From: Warburgia ugandensis
Lineage: Eukaryota > Streptophyta > Magnoliopsida > Canellales > Canellaceae
Length of the DNA: 64,000 nucleotides
Direction of reading: 5' to 3'
Assembly: GCA_035236585.1 (NCBI GenBank)
Contig: CP141128.1
Span: forward strand, 39,600,684-39,664,683
Part shown: positions 48,401 through 59,290 of the stretch, one piece after another
Layout of the letters: each line of letters opens with the position of its first letter
Position numbering within the stretch: position 1 is the first letter of the stretch
Notes under the pieces: generated by a model
Database searches by the model: none
What the model was told of the DNA's origin: nothing
What the model saw: the letters and a program-made list of their open reading frames with translations, nothing else
Position numbers and translations under genes: made by a program

Positions 48401-50525
48401 TAAAATTTAAGAATCATGCTTCCTAATTTTTAACATAAATCACATTTACAATTCTATTATCAAATAAAAGATAATTAAAATAATTAGATTAAGATTATTA
48501 GAAACTTTTACTTATGATCCAACCATTAGATCTTAGATCTTTTCCTTTAGATCAAGGCTTTAATTACATTTAGGACTTTTACTCCATTAAGATCCAAAGA
48601 TCATATCCAATTGCTTTTGTCACATTTAATCCATGATCTTAGTGGATTCCATCATAATTCTATTCATTCAATCCATTCCAAGGGTCTGTTCATGCTTGAT
48701 CTCATTGATCAAGTGGGTCCCTTTGTATTTCTAAGTTATTTCTAACATAAAGGGCAGATTCCTCATTTTATGTTAGATCTGTCAATATAAATCATGGATA
48801 TTACTTGATTTCAACATTATATCATCATTGAATTAGATCCCCAAGATTTGATCATCTCAAATCTTGAAGATCATGAAAATTAGAAAATTAATTCCTAAAA
48901 ATAAAAAGTTTCTTTAAGCTTTTTAATAATTTTATGATTTCATAAGAAAATAGACATTACAAGCTTTTCATAGATTCTTTCTGATCTTAATTTGGAGTTC
49001 AGATGACTCCACAATTAAGGACTAAAGTTCACAGTCATTTCGAGGGTCCAGATTTGATATGGGCCCAGCAGAATGAATAGCCTAGATTAGTCGGGTGAAG
49101 TAGGTCCAGTTGGGTGAACCAGTCGCCATGCTCCCGTCACTAGGATGCACGCAGTAATGCACATCCCGGGGCCTGTGCTGTGGTGAGATCATTCTGTTGA
49201 GACGACATCGCCCGTAGAGCGCATGCGCAAAGATGCTCTCGTAGGGTGTGTTTCCATGCATTGTTCCGCTGTGACGTCCCGGGAGCCGACCTTATTAGGA
49301 AGATCAGACAGTCCTTTTGGACCATCCAATCAATTCCTCTTCAATCAAAGGATCAAAACTTGATAAAATTTCTTAAAAATTCTACCCTAGGAATTTTGGA
49401 CACTTCTGGATTGAGTGGACAGCTTAGATGGAAAATCTGAGCCCTCCATCACCTAAAATTGAGGGGTTCTTATCCTTACTTGATTTTTATTATTTTTAAT
49501 GTAAAACTAATTTCAAAAAAATAAAAATGACATAAAATGACATGAAATGAGTGTGAAAATAGTTTCCACCTACTTGATTGGAGAAAAACATAGGTTTTGC
49601 AACCCAATTTAAAAGAATTATCCACTTGATGATAAGATCGCCCAATAATGGTTTGTTTTATGATTTTCCATTGATTGCATGGTTGGATCTTGAAATTTAT
49701 TTTGGGGTTTTGTAGACAAGGTAGTCTAGGACAATATGAATGGTGTGATCTCTAAGATTTGATTTGGAATAGAGTGCCTAATTAAGTTTAGGTCTCTTGT
49801 TCCAATTTATAGAGAGGAGAGAGAAAGTGAAAGAAGAGAGATTTTTGTGAGTTTTGAAAATTTGGGACTGAATCTAGATCTAGTTTTGTAGGGGAAGCAA
49901 GATAATTCCATGGTAAATTTTGTGAACATTTTTGGAGGGTTTTTTGGGTGTATTTATAGATGTTTTTGAATTTTTCATAATTACTTGTAATAATTATGTT
50001 TTAATTCTTTTGAATATTAAATTAACATTGGATCCTCCACTACCACCTCCTTCTCCACTATCATCTAGTAGTGGTTTGACCACTCATTACATGTTTTCTA
50101 GCCGTTGGATTCATTTGTGGGCCCCACAGAGGTGTGAAAGGACCATTTTGCCCTTTTATGGAGAAAAATCCGTTTTATTCTCCCGAGCTTAGAATTGAGC
50201 ATACCTAGTGGCGTTGGAATTTTATTTCTAAGTACATTCTAAATATTGAAGTCTTAGATCTCTGTTATGGGTAAAATTGCCATTTTACCCTTTTATTCAT
50301 AAAAATGGAGAAAATTAGGGGTTTTTCATTTTAACTCAGAATCTAATGTTCTTAGTGTCATTTTGATCGGTTTTTTGAGTACATTCATAATTTTTAAGTT
50401 TTAAATTATATTTTAATCTCTATAAAAAGAGAATTTTCAATAACTTAATTTTTTAGCCCAAAAATTCTAAAAATTCAAACTAAATTGATTTTCTCAATCA
50501 ATTTATAAAAATTGGGGTTATTACA
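45432..50525 (-). repeat. SL1 solo LTR inside the LINE, 5094 bp
   Basis: The displayed start is TGGGATGACCAGGGTTTTTG and the end is AATTGGGGTTATTACA, flanked by TTTAT (45427-45431) and TTTAC (50526-50530), a duplication with one change. The LINE frame rejoins across it in the middle of the conserved LEKA-D block, which proves insertion. Inverse TATAAATA at 49951-49958 and inverse AATAAA at 45632-45637 give minus sense and a spacing of 4.3 kb. No coding region is inside. Tract (ATT)n at 47598-47620 and a GC-richer patch at 49060-49280 parallel the other copies. Confidence 0.94.
49951..49958 (-). promoter_or_regulatory. LTR TATA box (SL1, minus)
   Basis: Inverse TATAAATA about 570 bp from the sense 5' end, in the same context as the other SL1 copies (CACCC/CAACCCC nearby). 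Confidence 0.65.
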
Positions 50526-51563
50526 TTTACTGACTTAGAGAAAGCTTCTGATAGGGTCCTTAAGGAGTTAATGTGGAGGGGTTTGGGTGAGAAAGGGGTT
50601 TTGTTAGGGTATATAAACATAATAAAAGATATATATGAGGGAGCGGTAACAAATGTTAAGACTACTAGCAGAGAGACTAGTGACTTTCCTATCATTGTAG
50701 GATTGCACCAAGGATCAACATTGAGCCCATACTTCATCACATTGGTTATGGATTATTTTAAAAAAAACATTTGCATGAGGATATTCCATAGTGCATGCTA
50801 TTTGTAGATAATATAGTTTTAATTGATGAGACAAGGGAGGGCAGGGCGTAAACACAAAGCTAGATTTATGGAGAGAAGCAGTAGAACCTAAAGGGTTTAA
50901 CATCAACCAAACTAAGATGAAGTATATGGAATGCAATTTTAGTAAGGAGAGGAGCAGGAGTGGAGCATCAGTAAAGATTGATAATGAAGAATTTCCCATT
51001 AAAGACCACCTTTGGTACATAGGATCAATGATTCATGAGAGTGGAGAGATTGGGAGGGAGGTAACCTAAAGAATCCAAGCAAGTTGGAATAAATGGAGAT
51101 GTGCATCTGGTTTTTTGTGTGGTTGGTGGTTCCACTCAAATTAAAAGGAAAATTCTATATGATGTTTATAAGGCTAGCCATGCTCTATGGATCAGGGTGT
51201 TGGGCAGTTAAAGAACATCACATTCATAAGTTGAGCATAGTAGAAATGAGGATGTTGAGATGGATGAGTGGTAAGATAAGAAAGGATAAAATTAAGAATG
51301 AAAACATTAGAGGAAACTTAGGGGTAGCATTAATAGGTAACAAGAAGAGAGAGATTAGACTTAGATGGTTTGGACATGTCCAATGAACACAGAAAAATGC
51401 ACCAACTAGTAGTGAGGCAATGCAAGTAGAAGGTTCTAAAAGAGCAAGGGGAAGTGCCAAAAGAACCTAGATCGAAGTGGTCAAAAAATATTTAAAAACT
51501 TTAGGACTAAATGAAGCCATGGTACTTAATAGAGGGGAATAGAGGAACAAGATTCATGTGGCA
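50526..51563 (+). pseudogene. RTE LINE reverse transcriptase, C-terminal piece
   Basis: It begins TDLEKASDRV (family IDLEKAYDRV, RT motif A; the second catalytic-region D is kept). GLHQGSTLSPYFITLVMD at 50700-50758 is motif B. The YADD motif is reduced near 50800 (LFVDNIV with stops). KYMECNFS, then LKGKFYMMFIRLAMLYGSGCW (thumb) and MRMLRWMSGKIRKDKIKNEN with IRLRWFGHVQ close the typical RTE C-terminal domain. The element's 3' end lies near 51560, with a short repeat GGCATACTTCTAAAATTAGG after it. Confidence 0.92.
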
Positions 51564-52190
51564 TACTTCTAAAATTAGGAAGTGGCATACTTCTAAAATT
51601 AGGAAGTGGCATACTTCTAAATTAGGAAAGTTCTAAAACAAGGAAAAGTAAAATGATGAAGACATTCTATACTAGCTAAGACAATGATCCATGATGCTTG
51701 AAAGAACAAATTAAACATGAAAAAGCTTCCCATACTTTGGTTAAGTTATTAATTATGTGTTAAGTGGCTCAAAGTTATTGCATTGTTTAGTTAAAGAAGT
51801 TAGATCCATGGAATTTTCTTTTTGGAAAGCAGCATTCCAATAAGGTATTGTTTAGAGAAAGAAGTTAGATCCATTGAATTTCCTTTTTGAAAAGAAGCAT
51901 GTTAATAAGGGCTTATACATAAGATTAATCTTTAGAAAATCTTTAGAAAGAAATAATCTAGGATCTATGAGTGAGATTCTAAAATTAGTAATTAGTATAT
52001 TTCAAAATTAGGGTCATTCTAAAAACAAGAAAAAATCAAATGATAAAGACTTTTTAGACTAGGATAATGATCTATGATGCTTACTGTCTAGAACCAAAGT
52101 ATAAAATGCGTGCAAACCTAAAATTAGAAACTATCTAAATATAGAAGCTACCATGCAAGTTACGAAAGTGCTAAACATACAAAATTGAAT
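51564..52190. repeat. tandem repeat array of about 380-450 bp units, right part
   Basis: It resumes the array broken by the LINE: CATACTTCTAAATTAGGAAAG and GATGAAGACATTCTATACTAG at 51657, then a decayed repeat near 52035. A shorter direct repeat AAGAAGTTAGATCCAT occurs at 51796 and 51862. It leads straight into the CACTA-B ORF. Confidence 0.78.
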
Positions 52191-52194
52191 GATG

Positions 52195-54870
52195 AATGGA
52201 CATTAAGCTATGGTGCATATCACTTTTGATGATTGGAGATGTGTGCCAGAAATAGTAAAAGATTCAATATAGGAGATGGTGAAGGTATTCAAAAATATTA
52301 TATATTATATAATTTATAACATACCTTATCTTCTTATTTTCAAATATAACAATGTGCTTAATTTGTACTTTGTAGACTGCCTTTGAGGTCCTTAAGCATA
52401 AGAAGATGTGTGCTTTACAAAGAGCTAGTGACCAATGAAGAAAATGAAAGAACTCCCTTGTTCACAATTACATAGCTCCATATGTCAATGATCCGTCAAG
52501 GCTGTACACAGTACCTACCATTTATTCCAATGTCATTAAGATATGTGTTAAAACAATGTTTCATTTAATTAATTACATGTAACATTCGATTATTTCACTT
52601 GATTACATATGTACATATGTGGAGACAAAGAGTGTTATAGGAAGAAAGGTGCATGAAACAAATATGTGACATTACCTCTCCAAGTTGGGCTATGCCCATT
52701 TGGAAGAGTGTGAAGTAAGTATCTATGATAGTTTATTCCTTTCAAATTATATTGTAGTTATTATATAACTATATTATCTTGCTTGACAGAAAAACAAAGA
52801 TGGGACTAAGGAACCCATTGACTGTGCCATCCTCTGGAAAATGGCGTATTTGGTGCCCCATAGCGGCCAAACATTCATAGATGAAACTACTATACAAGTT
52901 GCTTCTTGTACTATGAGTAATTCCACTTGTCTACCCTTGACTACTTTCAATTTTATATAGTTAATTACATGAACTGATCATGTGCTTCTAATTAAATTTG
53001 TAGGACATTCTTAACCAAGAAAGCATGAGTACAGGAACTCTAGGCAGCACTAATGCCAACGATAACATCATGTGGGGCTATGGGCAAGAAGAACCACACT
53101 AGTCAAGTTAGGGGCAATAGATGCGCTATTGTTCCTTCTAAATTCATTCATAAAAGAATGCCTATAGAAGAAGATCTAGAGACCTACAATGAGTTGTGTG
53201 AGAAGATAAAAGTGAATATATTTAACCAGCTATGTGAAGTAGGTTTGGTGATAGTTTCTCAATCCTTTCTACTTGATTTTCATATCACCCGTATACCTCC
53301 ATCAAATGATAGCTGCAATTCTCCTATCAAAGAATATCATGAAGGACAACATGTACCCTTCGAAATAGAAATTCTAGCCAAGGAAGTACTCACATAAACA
53401 TTGGAACTTTTTTATTGTCGTTGTATAATTATCATATCAAATAGTAGGTCATTGCTTATTGACATTAGATATTGGTCAAAACATCATCATAGTTGGATCA
53501 TGCTATGAGCATGAATCAATTATTTTGCACATGATTAGTATGCTCCACATACTAAGCACGTGTTTATTACCATGGCTTTGATTGCAACTACCTACCTACC
53601 ATCGCATCAATTGAACCAGTACTAGTCATGTTTATTTTTCATCGTAAATTTAAATGTCCTCATTGGTCTTTGTAGGTTTTATATCAGCCATCTAAGGATC
53701 CTGTCGAAGTCCCACCTAACATGCCTCAATCCTTAAGGTTACTCTTTAGACTTGTCAATAAAGATAGGGCAATCAACCTCATAAGGATAAATGAGGGAGC
53801 ATTTGCTAGCATCATTGTTAAAGTACCACTTATGACAGAGGACCTATTAGGAGTTTGCCAATTTAATCAACTTAAGCACCCTCACATTGTCTCCTACATG
53901 GTGTATATACAAATATCTACTTCTATAACACTTGACATTACATGTTATTTTTTCATGGAAGGTAATAACTATTTCTTTTATGCAACTTCTTGAATTATGC
54001 AATGAGCCTTTTTGAGGTCCGGGATGTGTTGTACCAATTCCTTGACCCTAGTCTCATTTGTGGAGCAATGGCTGATAGAGAGGAATGTACATGATATTTT
54101 ACCAGGGTTCTTCTAGTGCACCAAGGGGCAAGTTTTAATGATTCCCAATAATAACGGGTAAGTTCTCTTTTCTTAGTTTTCTTGCCAACTTATATTACAC
54201 ATAAGAATTGGAAACTTTAAGTGCTATTCATATGGCTGTGTATATAGGGTTCATTAGATGGCAAGTGCATGGTGGGCAAGTTTTCTTTTTTATTCTTGTG
54301 GATCACACATCCACCCATCCTTAGTAGAAATCATAAATAAGTAAGCTTCTAATCTTTTCATGTATTATGTAAAGATGAGTTTTTTTTTAATTTGTATAAT
54401 GCATTTGAAATTTAAATTTGTAGAGCATATTTAACATGGGCTAATTTGACTAAGACTATGCAACAACCAAAATTCACTTGAAAAACTATCAAGGTATAGA
54501 AAATAGTTAATTACACTATTTTATAATGAAACATACAATATTACATATGAATATTTATTGATCATTTCTATTTTTCTTGTTGCGCATTGCCCTAGACAAT
54601 AGTCTAATTGGGGCTGCAATTACTATGTGCTAAGATGCATGAGGTGTTAGTGTCTCCTAATTAAGAAAGGTAAAACATTTTTTATTGGTCATAATCTTAT
54701 TTTTTTACATTTTTTTATGAATTCTAGCTCAAAAGAATGTGACAACTAAATTAAACATGTTGTGTGGCAGACTGTTGTCTTCTTGAGTGTGCAAACAAGA
54801 AGAGTTACTCAAAAGCAAACCATAACAAAATACAAAGAGAATGGGCTTATTACATAATGAGTTACAATTA
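52195..54870 (+). pseudogene. CACTA-B accessory ORF: Transposase_24-like with Ulp1-like (C48) end
   Basis: Exon-like pieces run in order. DWRCVPEIVKDSI (52218), then FEVLKHKKM (52382), then LSKLGYAHLEE before a GTAAGT donor at 52717, then after an ACAG acceptor KNKDGTKEPIDCAILWK with LVPHSGQTFIDETT (52790-52915). Then CGAMGKKN, IVPSKFIHK and YNELCEKIKVNIFNQ (53053-53397), SIIVKVPLMTEDLLGVCQFN (53810-53880), and the protease-like end: QVLMIPNNNG (54129), CPRQ-like remains with GCNYYVLRCM at 54612-54640 and IQREWAYYI at 54833. In the Ulp1/C48 fold the last block carries the catalytic cysteine (C-GYYVM). The histidine and aspartate blocks cannot be read. The homologous first half occurs in CACTA-C (8861-10115). 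Stops are present. Confidence 0.72.
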
Positions 54871-55423
54871 GAATAATTTAAGTAACAATATGAATGTAAA
54901 TTACCTTATCCATAATAAAGTATTACTTTCATTAATATGCATGTGTTGTTATTCATTTCATTATTTTCGTTGAAGTAAATATATTTTATCAAATGAATGA
55001 ATAGGTGTGTGGGTGTGGACTTGTAAACTAAGTGAATGTGGAGGTTGCATTTTATTGATATGCATGTACACTTCTAGTTTTTATTATTTTCATTCAAGTA
55101 TATGCATTTTATGGGATGATGAATGAGGGGGACTTTGATTGTGGAAGTAAATGGGTATATGTGTATGGACTTATAAATGAAGTGAATGCGGAAGTTGCAG
55201 TGAATGTGTTATGGTTTCTTTTATCAAGTCATTTCAAGATACATGTGGATGGATGATGGAATGGATGTTTTATACCCTACCATGAAAGTGAATGTATGTT
55301 TCTTTTTCATGTGTGTAAAGATTGTGAGAACAATGTAACAAATGGGACATGTATGCATGTAGAAATGCAGGTAATGATTGCAATGAAAACAAAGGAAAAA
55401 AAAAAAGAAGAAAAAAGATGAGA
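54871..55423 (+). mobile_element. CACTA-B 3' untranslated region
   Basis: It has no ORF. A diverged direct repeat of about 165-170 bp is visible (ATATGCATGTG..TTCATTTCATTATTTTCGTTGAAGTA at 54930 and TATGCATGTACACTTCTAG..TTTTCATTCAAGTA at 55058). Confidence 0.55.
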
Positions 55424-55893
55424 ACTTTTAAATTCCTTTTGAAAAAAATAACATTTTGAAAGTTGCTCTAGAATGAACGACTCCAAAAATAGCCATTTTA
55501 AAGTTGTTCTAAAAAAAATGATTAAAAAACCCTCATTTTTAAAGTCATTCAGAAAAAACAAAAACAACTATTTTAAAGTGATTTTTTTAAGCTACTTCAA
55601 AAATAATGTTTTTTAAATCATTTTTTAGAAACACTGGAAATAGATGCTTTTTAAACTATTTTGAAAAAAAAAAAAGACTTCAAAATTATCTATTTTTAAA
55701 GTTAGTGTTTTCAAAACAACTTCCAAAACATATGGTTTTAAAGTCTTTTTTCGTAATCGACTTTAAAAGAAGTGACTTTTAAAAGTCATTTCTTAACTAA
55801 CTTCTTCCCTTACCATTTTTGCAAGTTAGCTTGACAGAAGTCACTTTGGTAATTGAATTCTATTAGTGTTTTTAACTAACTTCAAAAGTCTCC
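55424..55893. repeat. CACTA-B subterminal repeats, right array
   Basis: About ten copies of TTTTAAAGTCATTTTT or AACTTTAAAAGT and inverse forms occur at 30-50 bp spacing, the same motif as at 33055-33265, just inside the TAGTG end at 55901-55905. Confidence 0.85.
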
Positions 55894-55905
55894 TGTGCGG
55901 TAGTG

Positions 55906-56881
55906 AATGTAGTAGACTATTGGCCCATTTGATATTCCTACAAAATAGATTACAAGTTGGCCTGAAGAGATTATTGCTTAGTGTCATTTTGGAATTGTAG
56001 AGAACTTTGCATAAACAAATTTAAGGTTTCCTCAATTAATGATCTCCATGTGTGTTGGGGAAAATTATGAGGAATTTGCTACAGAGGCATTAGAGCACAA
56101 GGAAAGGATTGGAGATGAGGAATCCTAGGGGGACCTCCTTGGGTGTTATTCTTTGACTATGAAAAATTTGTATACCTAGTCATCCAAGATTATATGTCTC
56201 ATAATAAGGATTGTTAGTGCTAGTATTTCTGAATGCATTCATAGCATTCACTTGCTCTGAAAAATATTCACAGAATGCGGAGCTAGATGGACACGAAATG
56301 GTTGGATGTGGGAGACTTGATCAAATCGAGCAAACCTCAAACTAAGGTTGCACCAAAGATTTATTAGCCAACATGAACACATCTAACCTCTGAGTAAGGC
56401 TATCTTTTTTGTCAACCTTATGAGCCAACATGTCTATTTTGCTATACAAATATGGAGAGGTCCCTATCTCATATAAACCACCCTTTTTCTGAGGCATTGA
56501 CTTTATTTCCATTCTTGTTGAATAATCCCATTGCTAGAAATTATCTACGAGTGTCTAAAAGAAATTCTAGGCATCAACAACACTTTTTGCACGAAGGCCT
56601 CACCACTTGTGGCATCATTCATACGTCGATTCGTGGGGTTAGACCATTGTTAAATAGTGTACTTACTACCACTTCTCAAAGCCATGGTGAGGTCATTTCA
56701 ATAACAAGTCCTTCAGCCTCTCCTAGCATTCATAAAAATGTTCACCTTCTTTTTGCTAGAAGTTTATTATCTCCCTCCTAAGGGCATTTAGTTTTATGGA
56801 CTGTGAACAACTTGTTTAGCAATTTCTTGGATAGTTCATCCCATGTTGTGATGGACCCTAGCTTTAGTGAGTTGTGCTATG
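55906..56881. other. unassigned spacer
   Basis: This is sequence between the CACTA-B end and the SL3 element. The longest open frame, 56452-56781 plus (109 residues, MERSLSHINHPF...), has no recognisable domain. It may be another decayed element or original host sequence. I see no promoter, RNA gene or repeat that I could support. Confidence 0.4.
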
Positions 56882-59290
56882 TGATGTGTTCAATTTTGTA
56901 TAAAAAAGTGCCCAATTAGGACCCCATGTGTTATAAATTATAATGTTATTTTTAGGATTTTTGGCCAAAATTCATAACACATGCATTTCTAACCTAATCA
57001 TTCAAAATTTTGATAGTTTATAGGCTTAGTGGCTAATCTAAAGTAAATATGTGAATAGTCATAATTTTTTAGAATTTAATGGACCTTTTGTAAGAATCAA
57101 GATGATGATCCAACAGTTGTGATTGATGGAGATGAGAATTGAATATCAAGATCAAGAGGTCAATCCAAGGCCTAAATATCATCAATCCAAAGCTTAATCA
57201 AGGATGAAGATCATCTTAGGGCAAGCAAAGGATGTAATAAGAAGAGCCATAGGTGACTAAAATGGGCCATGCACAAGCCATGCATTCCTCTGCTTTTGCA
57301 TGGGAGTCATGCTAGCCACCTAAGCCAAATAAGCTATGAGAAAAGGTGACAAGATAAGGAAGTCAAGCCAGGCCATTAAAGCTAAGTGTGTGAGCCATGA
57401 AGCCAAGCCAAATGAGCCTTCAAAGTGAGCCACTTAAGCCAAAGTTGCATGGATGATACTATTAGAAGACTTTTTCACTCAATTATTCTAAGCCAAAAGT
57501 AAGTTTTTAAGAGAATAATTAGACAATATTTGGATGAAAATCAAAATAAGTTAGCAAGCACATGTGGACCAATGAGATGGATCCCTTGCCATTTTTTTTC
57601 CACCTAATCTATCTCTCCACTCCACCCTTAATGCTTCCCATGGCTTTTACTTGGGGGAGATACACCTACCTAAAAAGGTGGAGCCTCCCACCTTCCTAAA
57701 GTCCCATCTAACTCCACATAGTCCACCATTTATTTCTCTTCTTTCTTCTCATATCCTTCCCTCTCTCCAACTCCCTTTCTGTGTCTTTCTAATTTTCCAA
57801 ACCAGTCCACAATTTTAACAAAGGGGAAATGCTTCCCCCTGAAAAGGTGGAGCCTCCCACCTTGCTTTCCTCCTTAGTTGCCCTTGGTATCTAACTTAAG
57901 TGAACATTCCCTCCATGCCACATAATTACATTCAAACTCCATCTCCTAACCTCCATCTCTATCCTTCTCCAATTCCCATCTCATCCCACCAACAACTTTG
58001 AATCTCCAACATTCAGTTACCCTTTTAAATCCCAAACAAAACTCCATGTTGAATGCTCAAAAGTGTTCCTCAATTTATTTATTTATTTTTTAAGTCCTCC
58101 TTTTTATGTCCAATTCCTATCACTTTCTAATCTCACATTCCATTCCTATTAGGGTTCTTTTAGAAGGCAGACAACTAATATAAAATATCTTAAGGGTTTC
58201 ACATGAATTTGAATTAGGAGAAGGGTAGGACACCACTGCCTAAAAGGTGGCACCTCCACCCTTCTCAACTCATAGGTTTTCCATGTTTTCTCCTTTTGTA
58301 GCAATCTCCTTTGCAGCCATCCATGTCTCCCTCTTTGGGTTGTTCTCTCCTTTAGTTGTTGTGTTGATTCCTTTGCTTTCTTTGATTGTTTGCCTTTATT
58401 TTAGTTTCCTAAATTTTTGAATCTTAAGGCTACAACTATCGTGTAGTGATAGCCAGTAGAGTGTAGTTCTTAGATCAAGTTTGTAGCTTCTTGAATTCCT
58501 AAATCTCTTTGCCCATCTCATGCTTTCTTTCCCCTATTTCCCTTAGACCTCTCTTGGATATTACATGCATGTTTAAGTATTGAGTGTGGGAAGATGGATG
58601 ATCTTTATTTTTGGTTGTAATTGAAGCATTGAATGGCATGAAAACTTCATAGATGGTGCACACCACACTTGTAATTTTCTAATTCAATCAATGAAAATTT
58701 TGAGTTTCAATGTTAATTGAGCACTTTTAATGTTTATTTCTTTCCAATATTATGTGGTGAATGGAACACATTGATAGTAAGGGCCTCATAGGAACCCTCA
58801 TCAAATAAGGACTGGATTTCATCACTAGATCCTTGGCCCACCTAGATAATCAATTCAATTCCTCCAATGTTCACAATTCCAACCCTTGAAAGCTTAGTTC
58901 AAACTCAAGTAGTAAAAGACTTAGGGTTTTGAGCTAATAGGACCCTTTCTGAAAGAGGTGATCTATTATCTCTCCAATGGTGCTTGAAGTTTGTGGTTAT
59001 AGTGGCTATCCAAAATCCAAGTGATTTTTCCATGCCTTTTATTGATGATCATTAAGGTCTAAACTCCTCCAACCATGAGAATTGTATTAATCACCTTAGG
59101 AAAAACCTAATTGGTAAGCAATAGTTGAGTCTGGATTGATAGAGAAGTGTCTAGCTTTAAGTTAAAAGCTACAACCTCACTGATTAGCAAAGACCACAAA
59201 ATCAAGCTAGCTAGCATTAGGGATTGTTCATTTACATATCATATAGGATAAGGATTCAAATTTTCATTTAGGTTACATCATATAGTTAGG
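56882..59290 (+). repeat. 5' LTR of SL3-family element
   Basis: It begins TGATGTGTTCAATTTTGTATA, matching TGATAAGTGATTGATTTTGTATA at 62515. The two then align for at least 1.4 kb: TGTGTTATAA near 56929, ATGCATTTCT near 56982, CACATGTGGACCAATGAGA near 57558 against 63227, and TCCACCCTTCTCAACT near 58257 against 63928. The copies differ at more than one base in ten, with small indels, so this is an old insertion. The right end near 59290 is uncertain because no clear CA and primer site were found. Plus-strand genes in the body make it the 5' copy. Confidence 0.7.

Larger units (their letters stand above)
40826..51563 (+). mobile_element. RTE-type LINE split by two solo LTRs
   Basis: The three LINE pieces total about 2.9 kb once the two insertions are removed, close to a full RTE element of roughly 3.2 kb. 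The endonuclease begins near 40840, reverse transcriptase spans 43785-45431 and 50526-51360, and the C-terminal end of RTE proteins is readable near 51520-51560 (AMVLNRGE then RNKIHVA). It inserted in the 380-450 bp repeat array, whose sequence resumes at about 51563. I could not settle the LINE's own target duplication. No intact frame remains. Confidence 0.85.
33024..55905 (+). mobile_element. CACTA-B element, 22.9 kb with nested insertions
   Basis: The left end is GACTACAAAATTGGG and the right end is TGTGCGGTAGTG, the inverse of CACTACCGCACA. Just inside both ends lie arrays of the same motif (AAAGTCATTTTT, AACTTTAAAAGT), at 33055-33260 and 55424-55890. Candidate 3-bp flanks AGT and AAT agree at two of three bases. 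The element holds minisatellites, tandem repeats and an accessory ORF at 52200-54870, but no TNP2 transposase, so it would depend on another element. Removal of the nested solo LTR and LINE complex leaves about 7.3 kb. Confidence 0.65.

Noticed and set aside
34943..50525. The two same-orientation SL1 LTRs as the ends of one full element
   Set aside because: Each has its own different target duplication (CTTGT; TTTAT/C), and the sequence between is CACTA-B repeat plus LINE, not an LTR-element body.
13510..50525. SL1/SL2 units as DNA transposons with 12-bp inverted ends
   Set aside because: The 5-bp duplications, TG...CA ends, internal TATA and AATAAA order fit LTRs. No transposase family with these ends and that duplication length is evident. 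Kept only as a point in the findings.
56452..56781. 109-residue plus frame as a host gene
   Set aside because: No domain, promoter, splice or homology sign that I can see. Described only within the unassigned spacer.
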